Of a stretch of DNA of 64,000 nt, positions 47,480 to 58,100 are shown in pieces. The notes under the pieces were generated by a model. It did not search any database and was not told the origin of the DNA. It was given only the letters and a program-made list of their open reading frames with translations. Each line of letters opens with the position of its first letter. Position 1 is the first letter of the stretch. Location: the NCBI GenBank assembly GCA_003971905.1, contig RSEE01000018.1:744001-808000 (forward strand). Reading direction: 5' to 3'. A program made the position numbers and the translations under genes. This DNA is from Moniliella sp. 'wahieum' (lineage: Eukaryota; Basidiomycota; Moniliellomycetes; Moniliellales; Moniliellaceae).

Positions 47480-47786
47480 ATGGGCCTTCTGCTGTCGTGT
47501 TGTACATTCCTTTTGTTTCATTCTCGCCCACACAAAACATACGAATCAATAGCGGCCGCGTGTGGGGGTGCTGGACAGAAGATACGGCACGTACGTGGTA
47601 GTTTGACGTGTGAGCATGTGAGAGATCTGAGAGTCCGCGGGCGCAGCGGCACAGCGCGGCTGACATAATCCGCCGGTTCGGAGCGAGCGGCAGGCTCGGC
47701 GGCCCACAGCGCAATGTTGGTTTGGGTGCTCACATGTCCACCTGACCGCCTCCTCCCCCCGTTGCGCTCCCGCCGCATCGCCCCCG
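47480..47786. other. Short spacer between calnexin and the DUF3405 gene
   Basis: About 300 bases of 3' and 5' flanks; nothing recognisable. Confidence 0.4.
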
Positions 47787-49957
47787 ATGGCGCCTGGAGC
47801 AGCTCGGCTGGCGGCCCAGTGGGCCACACGCTGCTTGTCGCCGCTGGCGCTCCGTCCTCCTCGTGTCCCTCTGCCTCGCCATCACCACCATCGCCCTCCG
47901 CGGCGCCCACTACAGCGAGTGGCGCGAGATAGCCTACTACCGCGTCGACCCCTTCCCCGTCCTGCCCCACCGCCTCAGCACCCACTCCGACGCCGCCTCC
48001 CCCCACGGCGCCCCCGCCTCCGCCCCTGTCCGCCCGCCCTCCGCGGCGGCCCCACCTGCCCCGGCCCCCACGGCCGCCGCATCCGCGCGCCCCGCTTGCG
48101 CTCCACCCGACCCCCGACACCCATCCCATCGCCCTTGTCGGCGACGGTGACGCCATCGGCATCGATTCCTCCCACTGCCTTACCTACCGCTCTCGCTATA
48201 CCATGTACACGGACGACGCCCTGGGCATCACCTACCGCGTGCCATCATCGATGGCGAGCTGCAGCGCATGCGCGATCGCGCCAAAGCTCACGCCGCGCGT
48301 GCCAGTGCCAGTATCTCCTCTACCTCGGTGCCTATCCCCCTGCGACTGGAGTGCCTGCGTTCGGGCACGGGCCATGATACTGGGACCCCCATGATGCCGA
48401 TCCAGGAAGAGGAGGAGATTCCGCCCCAGCTCGACTCGTCCGATCCCGATTACATCGACCCCCTGCTCGGCCGTACCAAGCCCAAAGGGATTCCCAATGG
48501 GAGTGGGAAGACAAGCTGAGGAGAGACGTGTGGGAGGCCAACCAGGCGGCGGACCTGTTGGGTCCAGCTTCCTTCCCTGACTGGCGTGCGCTCTCGACGC
48601 TTGTCATGCTCGCCGGCAGGACGAACGGGGCGGGGAGACGGATCCCTTTGTCCCGGGCAGCACGGCGGACGATGTCAAGGCCAAGTACACCACACCGGAA
48701 ACCAAGCGTTCTGTCATTGTGCTTCGTGCGTACGAAGGTTACGTATGGCGAGAAGATGACATTCTCAATATGCGTGCGATCATTACCGAGTTGGGGCTCA
48801 ACAACCCTTACACGCCGTACGATGTGCGTATTCTGGTCGAAGTCAAAAGCCCGCACTTGGCGCCCTTTACATCGGAATGGGACCGCCATCAAGTCTTGAG
48901 CGGATCAGTTCCCGTGAATTTTGGGGTTTGGTCGAACTCTGGACCGAAACCGAGTTGTGTGTGCCCTGTACCTGGCTTGCCAGGCAAGTTCAAGAACCGT
49001 ATGATTGCCCAGGCGTCGTACCGCTCCTGTCTGATGGCCGTGCAAAAGTTGTGGCTCGACCACCAAGAGTACGATTTTGTGTGGAACTGGGAAATGGACG
49101 TGCGCTACATTGGCAACTACCTCGACTTTATGGAAGGTGTCGAAGCCTATGGTCGACGCGAACCGTTGCACAAGGGCATGGACAAGTACAAAACTTGGTT
49201 TGTGCGCAACGTGACGGAAAGCGAGAAAATTGGAAGGACAATCTCACGTTGACAGAAGGTCGGGGCGAAGAGGCGGACTTGTTGACTTGGCACCGATTTT
49301 CGACCCAATTGGTTCGGGCTGGTTTTGGGAATATGACATTCAAAATTACCCGCTGGGCGAAGCCACGCCCCGTCGCGCTTCGATCGGGACCAACATGCGC
49401 ATGTCGCGCGCTTTGATGGAGGCTATGAACGTGGTCAATGCCGAGGCTAAGAAAAGTGCTCATTGCGAAGCTTGGCCTACTACACTTACCCTCCATTCCC
49501 AATTGCCCATCAGCGACATACACAGTTTCGGTCCCAACTCGGGATACACTTACAACCTCCCATCCCGTTCAAAGGCGTCTTTGCTCCTGTGCCCATCTTC
49601 TTCCGTCACTTTTGGAACCGCACGTCTCGCATCCAAGATCAATAGGAAAACCATCTACAACAAGGCAGAGGAACGCTTGTTGCGCGATACAAGTCATTAG
49701 TACGTTCCTCTTCCCTCTTCCTTACCTTACCTCCCCCTCCCCCCCCCTTCTGCCCTTGTTCTTTCCTTTGTTTCTTTTCTTCCCGTTCCTTTCCCCCGTT
49801 GTTCGATACACCCACTGACCCCGTTTTGAATCTGCTTAGCTACGATGGAGCTCACTCGCGCGAAATTTACATGGGCTGGCGCAACTCGGCGCGCGTAGGT
49901 GCAGCCGAGGTGTGTCGGACGCCCATGTTCCTCCACCCGATCAAGCGGATCGAGTAA
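47787..49957 (+). CDS. DUF3405 family protein, predicted type II Golgi/ER membrane protein
   Basis: Function unknown; the family is widespread in fungi and is often suspected to be glycosyltransferase-like. After a short basic start comes one membrane helix near 47850-47905 (VLLVSLCLAITTIALRG), then a Pro/Ala linker. The conserved domain begins near 48150 (IDSSHCLTYRSRYTMYTDD). It includes RSVIVLRAYEGYVWREDD, PYTPYDVRILVEVK, then MIAQASYRSCLMAVQKLW, the signature DFVWNWEMDVRYIGNYLDF near 49075, GRGEEADLLT and GSGWFWEYDIQNYP. A 140-base intron (49700-49839) separates a final exon encoding DGAHSREIYMGWRNSARV and ending HPIKRIE at the stop at 49955. Its place between calnexin and OST1 is consistent with a secretory-pathway role, but that is inference. 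Several frame breaks. Confidence 0.82.
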
Positions 49958-51349
49958 TTCCGTCCCCTCGACTCATCTTGTTGCTTCGTTGTGCTGTGTC
50001 TTCGTTGTGCTTTGTAGGGCCTGGTGGGGCTCTGTCGACGTTGATGCCCTTGATCGTTGAGTTGATGACGTTGATACTATCGTTTTTTTTTCAGCCTAGG
50101 ACTTCAATAACCCTTAAACCGTACTCAGTACTCAATACTCAGTCTGAGTACTCACCGCTTTCGTTGCGAACAAATCAATTGCCTATCGACCGTTTGTTTT
50201 GTTGTTTTGTGTTGTTTTGTTGTTTGGTGGCGGTTTGAGTTGCGCGCGCTTAGCTAGCTTGACCCTGGAAGCTTCGTGGCTTGATAGCTGCTATTCGGGC
50301 CACACTCAGTTACGTCAAGGAAGTGGAGGTGGCTGTGCAAAAAACGACTTAATCTCGCCCCGTGACAAAAGGGTCAGGCTGTTTCTCTCCTTCTCCTCTC
50401 CTCCCCCTCGTTCTTCTTCTGATCCTCTAACCCGATTAGTTAGTATGTTCTCCCTGAGGCCTGAGCCACAGATCGGGACGGACCAATGGGACTTGCCTCT
50501 ATAACGTTCGCTGTCAGTCACAGCAGTCTCCGTGCCGCGATGGTTATCTTCCCCTTCCTATACACTCCTTGTTCCCAAGAGTGCGAAATGACGGTGCCTG
50601 GATTTTAGCGCACAATCTGGTGAATGTCCAACTATCTCCCGTGCGACTCATCACTTTGTTTTGTTCAGCTCCCAAGCATCCGACTTGCTCGCCGTCTTTT
50701 CGTGACATAATATCCTCTCGAGCCCTAATATGAACCCCCCTATTCAGTGGGTGGAGTGATGGCAAATGTGAGTGGTGTCGGGAGGTGTGAGGGCGGAGAC
50801 AACTTAACCATCTCAAAAGCGACACAAAAGTCAGAAGGCATGGATCATGCATGCGTCATTGACACGCTTACTCTTTTTGGAGCAACGAACCATCCATGAA
50901 CTTTTGGAGCCCATCAGAAGTTGTATACTCTCTCCCTCATCTCCATCAAATATCATGGAAAAGGCGTAGTGATGTCGTGTTAGCTGGCACATTTGAGTAA
51001 GGGCAGATGAGAGACGGATGGGGGTAGTAGACCGTTCATGGGCAGGCAAGCACTTGTGTGCGTGTGGGTTATCTGTTGCACTCCTGGGTCTTCTCACTAT
51101 AATACACTCTCTTCAGCAATCTCACTTGTCGCGGGAAAAAAAGGCGCCAAAGAGACAGATGAGCAGTGAAACATTGAAACCGCTGGCGCTGTCCTGTCTG
51201 GATTATGTCAGCACACACGAAGCAGTGCAACGTGGAAGGCTCAGTGAGCTCACATGCGCTCCACGCTTGAGCTTGGCCGGCGACACCGCTCCGCCCTTCT
51301 CCGCCTCACCGCCCACGAGCCATCTGGACGTCTGCGTGTCCACCGTCCG
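49958..51349. other. Intergenic region
   Basis: No gene over about 1.4 kb. An alternating AGTACTCAGTACTCAATACT motif, with its inverse AGTACTCA, lies at 50126-50157. T/G-rich GTTTTGTTGTTTTG runs lie at 50190-50225. The rest is ordinary promoter-like sequence upstream of OST1. Confidence 0.5.
50126..50157. repeat. AGTACTCA direct and inverted repeat
   Basis: AGTACTCA occurs as near-tandem copies and then inverted as TGAGTACT. AGTACT is itself a palindrome, so the stretch could form a hairpin. Confidence 0.6.
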
Positions 51350-52968
51350 ATGCTTGCCAGAACACTGCTGCTCGCATCTGCTGCTGCTGCCGCCATCCAA
51401 TCGGTGGCTGCTGCTACCGCTTATGAGGTCAAGAACGTCGTCCGTTCCATCGAGCTGGCCGGGGGCGTTTCGTCCATCTCGACCGCCTACACCCTGGCTG
51501 CGCTTCCGGATCACCTTTCCGAGCCCTTTTATCTCGCCTTCTCCCATGACGAGTGGGAGGCGTTGAGCGATTTGGTCTAGTTATCGACAGCCCCAAGTCA
51601 CTCCGCGGCAACTCTCTGGCTTACGCGGATGCTGGTCCGATGCCTCCGATAATTCGACTCATTTGCTCGCTGTTGACCTTAGCCCCGTGCCTGTGTCTGA
51701 CGACGATGTCGCCTTCACTTTCAAAGGCACATTCACTCATTTGACATTCCCTCTCCCACCCACTGCTCCCCAAAACGGGCAGCAGTATCTTGCCTGGAAA
51801 GGGGACGCTGGAATCCGCTCGGTCTACCCGGTGCGCAAGGGCAAGACCAAGGTCACGTACGTTTTCTTAACCCTCCCCTTCTTGCTAGCGCTATCTGACC
51901 TTTTTCTTTATGTATGCATGTAGTGTTGCCTCCTCTACCAACATTCCCGACTACTCTCCTCGCGCTACCGCGACCAGCTGGGCAACAAGGTCACGTATGG
52001 CCCTTACAACATTCCCTCGTTCCGCGATGAGGCGGTGGAACAAGGACTGGTGCGGTACGAGCACCCATGCCGGTGCAGCGCTGTTTCCGTTGAGCGAGTG
52101 GCAGAGGTGTCGCACTGGGCTGGTAACTTGGCCATCGAGGACCGGGCGTGGGTGCGCAACGACGGTCCTGTGCTGGAGGGACACTTTGGACGCATTGACT
52201 ACCAATCCGCTGCATTCAGCCGCCACGTTTGCCCGCCACGTTGGTTCGGATGCGCATCCCGTTGCCGCCAGGTGCAAAGGATGCGTATGTGGTGGATGCA
52301 ATTGGAAACGTGTCCACTTCTCGTTTTGCCCCAGTTCCGCCCAACCCCAAGCTCATCACTCGTCCCGTCCAATCCCTCAACCCGTCCCAGGCTAGTGTAC
52401 TGGACTTGCAGCCGCGCTACCCTCTCCTAGGCGGTTGGAACTACACGTTCTCCTATGGCTTCAACCTTGATCTTGCCACGGGGGGGTGGGGCAAGGTCCT
52501 AGATGCTGGAAAGTTTAGCGTCGCAGTCCCCTTCCTGACTCCCCTCGACGGCGGGACAGTTTACGATGAGGTCACTCTCAAGGTCGTCCTCCCAGAGGGC
52601 GCTAGTGACGTTGAAGTTTTTGCCCCCTTTGCTGTGGACGAACAGGAGGCAACCGTGACAAGACCTACCTCGACACGACAGACGCAAAACTGTAGTGCTC
52701 AAGAAGAAGAACTGCACTGAGAACCACTCGCAATTGGTTTATGTACGTGCCTTGTCCCGGTGCCATGCCATATTAGTTCGTTCTCTCACTGACGTGGACT
52801 GTGTGCCCATTTGTTTCTTTTCCTCAGGTGCAATACACGCTCTCGTCATTCGCCACCATGCAAAAGCCGCTGGCGGTGGCGTCTGTGGTGATGTCGATTT
52901 TGGTTGTTGCTGCACTTCTGCGGCGCTTCGACCTGCGCATCAAGACGCCCAAGCCCAAGACCGCCTAA
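51350..52968 (+). CDS. OST1: Ribophorin I, oligosaccharyltransferase subunit OST1
   Basis: OST1 is an essential non-catalytic subunit of the complex that transfers N-glycans to nascent proteins in the ER lumen. A signal peptide (MLARTLLLASAAAAAIQSVA) is followed by YEVKNVVRSIELAGGVSSIS. An intron lies at about 51857-51923. The mid part contains the family hallmark VSHWAGNLAIEDRAWVRNDG and LEGHFGRIDYQSAAFSRH. Then come RYPLLGGWNYTFSYGFNLDL and FAPFAVDEQEATVTRTYLD (after frame correction). A second intron is near 52743-52828. The last exon has one membrane helix (KPLAVASVVMSILVVAALL) and a basic cytosolic tail, RRFDLRIKTPKPKTA, ending at the stop at 52966. Several one-base breaks. It is on the same strand as calnexin and the DUF3405 gene. 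Confidence 0.93.
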
Positions 52969-53372
52969 GTGTTGAGAAGTGGACGATGCTTGATCTTCCC
53001 TCCCATCTTCTGCACCTTGCACGCACCCATAGCTACTGGAATCCATGCAGGCCCTGTAGAGGTAGCAACCAAGTTGACCAATCATGTCCGGGATGGGGGG
53101 GTTGTAGCTTGAGTGAGGTTCGGCCGCATGGCCCAGGTACAGATCCGTGCACAATCACACTGTCCGCCTAGGCAGGACGGAGGGCATGGCGCGGGCGGAG
53201 TTTGGCGGAATGAGGCTGGAATTTTGGCCCAGCCGCTCGCCCGCAGGACATTCGTTTCAATAATTCCAATCGATATGCAACCCCGACGGGTCGCTTGTGC
53301 TGCTTCTGCTTTTTTCTCTGGGCCGCTTGCGGATGCGCGTGCTTGCCTTTGTCCGCCATACCCCATCCCACC
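52969..53372. other. Spacer between OST1 and NOP58
   Basis: About 400 bases of 3' and promoter sequence; no frame or repeat of note. Confidence 0.4.
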
Positions 53373-55082
53373 ATGGTTCTCGTGCTCTTTGAGACGGCGG
53401 GTGCGTCTCCGCTCTCGTTCTTTTCCTTGCCTCCCTTCGTGCTGACTTCCCTCCCTCGTTGGCACCCAGTGGGCTTTTGCTTGTTCCAGCTCGCCTCGCC
53501 CACGTCTGCCATCAAGAACGGTGACCTGGCCAAGAAGTTCAAGTCGGCCGAGGATGTTGCCAGCCTGATTAAGCTCCAGGCCATCCACCGCTTTACCTCC
53601 ACCGCCGAGGCCGTCCAGGACGCTTCTGACATTTGCGACGGAAAGGTGCCCAAGTCGCTCAAGAAATTCCTCTCGGCCGAAATCAAGGATAAGGCGGCCA
53701 AGGGCGGGCCAGAGCAGCTGGTTGTGATTGACCCCAAGCTGGGCGGGGCAATTAGCAAAAAAGTAGGGATCGATGTCTACTCGGATTCGTCGGTTATGGA
53801 CCTGTACCGTGGAATTCGCGACACCTCGCCAATCTTCTTTCGGCTTCGGGCGCAGCAGATGGATCGGGCACCGTCGACGCTCGCGATATCTCAACCATGG
53901 CCTTGGGCTTGTCGCACAGCCTGTCGCGGTATAGCAAGTTCAGCCCCGACAAGGTGGATACGATGATTGTTCAAGCCATTGGTTTGCTGGACGACCTAGA
54001 CAAGGAAGTCAACATTTACGCATGCGCGTCAAGGAGTGGTACGGCTGGCACTTCCCGAGATGGGCAAGATCGTCAACGACAATGTGGCCTACGCCAAGTC
54101 GATCCGTGCCATGGGCTTCCGCACCAACGCTCACTCTACTGACTTTTCCGACATCTTGCCCACTGAAATCGAGGAGACGCTCAAGGCCGCCGCGGAAATC
54201 TCAATGGGAACTGAGATCTCTGACTCGGACCTGGCTCACATCCAAGAACTGGCCGAGCAGGTCATCAATATCTCAGCCTACCGCGCCCAGTTGTACAGTT
54301 ATCTCCAACACGCATGTCGCACATTGCCCCCAACCTCACTGCGTTGGTCGGCGAGTTGGTCGGAGCGCGGTTAATTTCCCACGCGGGTTCTTGATGAACC
54401 TGGCCAAGGCCCGCCTCGACGATTCAGATCCTGGGTGCGGAAAGGCGCTCTTCCGCGCACTCAAGACCAAACACGACACGCCCAAGTATGGCCTGCTGTA
54501 CCACGCATCTCTGGTGGGCCAAGCACCCAACAAGTTGAAGGGTAAGATGGCGCGTATGGTCGCCACCAAGACTGCACTCTCGGTGCGTCTTGATGCGCTG
54601 GCTGATGACCAGACCGACGAGGCTCATGCCACCTCGACCGGAAACGATAATACTGGCCACGCTTCCATTGGTATTGAAGCCCGCAATGTTCTGGAGCACC
54701 GACTCCACGCGCTCGAGTCGGGAAACTTCTCAGGTGCACTCAAGAAGGACCGCTCCTTTGGTGCGGCCAAGCAGAATGCGTTCCAACCGGAACTTGCGTC
54801 TGCACCACGGACGTACAATGCTGCTGTGGATGCCCCCGTCACCGCCAAGGTGAGGAAGAGGAACCGAAACTTTCTAAGGAGGAGCGCAAGGCCGCCAAGA
54901 AGGCTGCTAAGAAAGCGGCTAAGGAAGGGGATGTGTCCATGGCTACATCCGAGGCGGATGAGAGCAAGAAGTTGTCCAAGGAAGAGCGCAAGGCGGCCAA
55001 GAAGGCCAAGAAACGCGTGGCTGAAGAGAATGGGGACGAAAGTAAGGTTGAAAAGAAGAAGAGGAGCAAGCATAGCGATTAA
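53373..55082 (+). CDS. NOP58: NOP58, box C/D snoRNP core protein
   Basis: Nop58 forms the core of box C/D snoRNPs with Nop56, fibrillarin and Snu13, guiding rRNA 2'-O-methylation in the nucleolus. Exon 1 (53373-53400) encodes [10 protein letters not shown] 69-base intron (53401-53469) is followed by [20 protein letters not shown] and the N-terminal domain. The coiled-coil part shows [20 protein letters not shown] and [18 protein letters not shown], with [20 protein letters not shown] in the corrected frame. The Nop domain contains [40 protein letters not shown], then [12 protein letters not shown]. The C terminus is the expected Lys-rich tail with repeated [10 protein letters not shown] units, ending SKHSD at the stop at 55080. 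Frame breaks occur near 53835, 54025, 54330 and 54850. Confidence 0.96.
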
Positions 55083-55514
55083 GTCGTCTCCATGCCAAGG
55101 CAAGGCTGCATACCTCGTTCCATTCCTCTGTTGGACACCCGGTGGGCGTGCCGTCGCAACTTTTCTCCTACCCAGCTATTGTGGACCCGCCTCTACGTGC
55201 TTCCTGCGTGGTGGGCAGACCTAGGAGCGGCGTGTGTGCAGCCACTAGTCTGTGTAATTGTAATATCTAGCTCATGGCGCCAACAACACCTAACCTCGCA
55301 CATAGAGCTGGCATACCGATGCCATACCTCATCGAGATGATATTCCTTCCGTGCCTTTTTGTCCAAAATGCTACTCCACCCCAAGGCACTCAAGGCCAGC
55401 AGGTCTGCTTGCAGCATACCAGGGCGATGAAGCACTTATCACCATGCACCAACCATACATAGAGGCAACGAGCACGAAAGCAGCAGCCAGGCAACCCCGC
55501 TCAACGGGGTTAGT
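55083..55514. other. Convergent 3' spacer between NOP58 and the dehydrogenase gene
   Basis: Nothing beyond the 3' flanks of two convergent genes; no repeat array. Confidence 0.4.
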
Positions 55515-57320
55515 TTAGCTCAGCTCGACGTTTTGCTTGGCCGAGTCGGCGTCGACCAATTTACCCGGGTTCATGATGTTGTTGGGGTCGATCTGGTTCA
55601 TCAGCGTCCGGTACAAATCCACCGTATCCACACCCAGCTCATTCTCAATAAACTGTTTTTGCCAATCCCGACCCCATGCTCGCCCGTCGCGGTGCCATGG
55701 AGGTCTTGGGCGTGATGAATCATACGGTGAACCACTTCCTTCACCTTGGCCACGTAACCAAGTCGCGCTCGCGATAGATAAGAAGAGAGTGCTGCGCAGG
55801 AAAAATACGAGTAGTCCTCCCCTCCTCGTCCCACCACAGTGTGGAAGGCGAACACAAAAACGTACAAAGTTGCCATCGCCAACGTGGCCCAAGATGGGGC
55901 CGTACAAGTTTTGTTCTTGGATGTCCGCCGTGACACGTTTGACCAGCGCTGGCAGCTGGCCAACCGGCACACATACGTCGGTCACCCACGCACGCCAACA
56001 CCGAATTTTTCCTCGGCTCGTCCGACTCGGCTCGGTGGGTTTGGGGTACGATAACGCGGACCAAAAAGCCACTTTTCGCGCCCGCCAAAGACGATCGATT
56101 TCCTTTTGATTGTCGCCGTATTGAATGTGCGCCGCACCATGCTGCTGCAGAATCGTCTCGGCCAACTCATAATCCGCCGCAAGATGCTTAGGCGTAGCAC
56201 CAGACAGTTTTAGGAATATCGTAGGTACCTCCCCCCCGGCATGGAGGGCGTGTCGGGATCGTCTTGCGCCGCACGATTCACAGCTCCAATCATTGCCCCG
56301 TCCATGAGCTCTACACATTGCGGCTGCATCCCTGTCCGAAGAAATCGCCCCGGACGCTGCGACCGCATCGTCAACCGTAGGAATGTGGCTACTACCACCG
56401 CATTGGGAAGTTTGGGCACCAGGCGAAGCGTGATGGCTACAATCACCCCTAGCGTCGCTCTGAACCGAGAAAGAGCTTGGTCAGGTCCGGTCCGACTGAG
56501 GACTTGCGTGCACGAGAACGCGTAGTAACCACCTTGCCCGAAGGCAAAACAACAGTCACATTCAATACGTAGTCCCCCTTCATCGTCCCGTACCGCACCG
56601 CATTCGTACCGCTGCACCCGGTCGATGCCATACCACCAATACTGGCGGTAGGACCTGGGTCGATGGGGAAGAAGAGTCCAGTCCCACGCCGCTCCAACTC
56701 AGCATTCAGTTCTTCCATCCCAGTCCAGGCTGGACCGTCACGTCCCCATCTTCCTCCGAAAGACGAAGGATGGACTTCATCCGACTAAAGTCGAGACTGA
56801 TGCTGCGTCGGCCATCGAGATCCGTATCCGTGCCTGCTGTGTGACCCTCGAGGGAAGTGCCACCACCAAAGGGAACAATAGGCACACTGTGCTCTTGACA
56901 CGCCTGCACAATCGTCACCACATCTTCGGTCGATTGGGAACACGACAGCGGCATGCGCACGCGTAGCAAGTGCGACCAAGGTGATGCTCCATGCAGCTCC
57001 GTCTCGGTCTCGTCAAATGTGATCTGACCCGGCTTTAACGCTGCTGGATCTTGGCCAACGCCGCTTGCACATCGTGATGCGCATGGGCTGGGTTGCTACC
57101 CACGCCGGCCTCAGCCTCACTGGGACAGAACTTTCGCTGCCAGCTAGCGAGTCAAGGCCACACCAGAAACAAGGGCTGTGAGAACCGCGGCACGAACCTG
57201 CTGGGCGCGGAGTAGGACGCGGACGGGGTGTGCTCGAGGCGCAACGGACGGGGCGGGGAGACGAGCGGCGACCGGGAAAGTAGGTCTTGTGCCGGGTCGG
57301 AGAGCAAGGCGGACACGCAT
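55515..57320 (-). CDS. DLD1: D-lactate dehydrogenase (cytochrome), mitochondrial FAD enzyme (DLD1 family)
   Basis: Oxidises D-lactate to pyruvate and passes electrons to cytochrome c at the inner mitochondrial membrane. A short opening frame (ATG at 57320, 58 codons) encodes an Arg-rich presequence without acidic residues ([20 protein letters not shown]), then a hydrophobic stretch. The FAD-binding (PCMH) domain includes TELHGASP in the corrected frame, then [57 protein letters not shown] with NAVRYGTMK, and [15 protein letters not shown]. The C-terminal oxidase domain has FLKLSGATP, the metal-site motif [22 protein letters not shown] after frame correction, and [13 protein letters not shown]. 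It ends VELS at 55515. A probable intron lies near 55770-55850. A TATA-like TTATAT sits at 57506-57501. Several frame breaks. Alternative: D-2-hydroxyglutarate dehydrogenase, less likely from the motifs. Confidence 0.9.
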
Positions 57321-57613
57321 TGTGCCGGGTGGAGGGCGAGGGAGGTGGTGTAGGAAGTTACTCCGTACCAGCCTCAGTTCTGAGCCAAACTCGCAGCCTC
57401 AATCTTCAAGCTTCAATCTTCCCGCCCCCCTGGCCAGCACGGCGCCAGTGTTCGGACGATCGGCCTCGGTCGATCTATTGATAAAGGGGCCCTGGGCGGA
57501 ATATAACCTTCGATCATCGATCATCCATCATTAATCAGTGCCCGCACCCCACAATTACGCCACGCCCACGCCCACCTCACCATCACCACCACCGTCAGCC
57601 CAGCAACTCCACT

Positions 57614-57652
57614 CCTGAGAGCTTGAGAGCTTGAGAGCTTGAGAGCTTGAGG
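57614..57652. repeat. GAGAGCTT tandem repeat
   Basis: About four direct copies of the decamer GAGAGCTTGA. AGCTTGAAGCTTG-type relatives recur at 57988-58020 and 57407-57420. Confidence 0.85.
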
Positions 57653-58024
57653 CCTGAGATCTGGTGCACTGGTGCCGATGGGTTCCGACAGAGAAGGCAA
57701 GAGATGTGCCACATGGCCATAGTCGCCGGCTCGTGTTCAACCGTTCATGCTACTCGAGAATCATTAATCATTCCATTAGCCCGTGGGGCCCAGGGGTGTT
57801 AAACGTTAAGGCCTAATATAAGGTGCCATCGATGCATCGATCTTCACGCACGCCTTGCACGCTAGGTCGACCATGTGCACCCCAATGCACGAGGAACTTA
57901 TGGTTAATGGTTACTGAGCCCACTGTCCGTCATCGCCGCCCCTCCGCCCCCTCTGCATTGGACCTTGCCAATCATATATCCTACCTCAAGCTTGAAGCAG
58001 CTTGAAGCTTGAAGCTTCCAGCTT

Positions 58025-58082
58025 GGATTCACTAGTCTTCACTCGTCACTAAAGTCACTACTACTAGTCACTAGTCACCCCT
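58025..58082. repeat. CACTAGT palindrome cluster
   Basis: Repeated ACTAGTCACTAGTCAC units, each with an ACTAGT palindrome. It is the densest instance of a spacer motif also seen near 2355, 4930, 13365, 14300, 20575, 23330 and 42665. Confidence 0.75.
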
Positions 58083-58100
58083 CCCCTCCCCATTCATGCA

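Larger units (their letters stand above)
57321..58100. other. Intergenic region between two minus-strand genes
   Basis: Holds the dehydrogenase promoter, with a TATA-like box at 57501-57506. GAGAGCTTGAGAGCTTGA units lie at 57614-57652. AAGCTTGAAGCAGCTTGAAG units lie near 57988-58020, and CACTAGTCACTAGTCAC-type motifs at 58025-58080. No gene. Confidence 0.6.
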
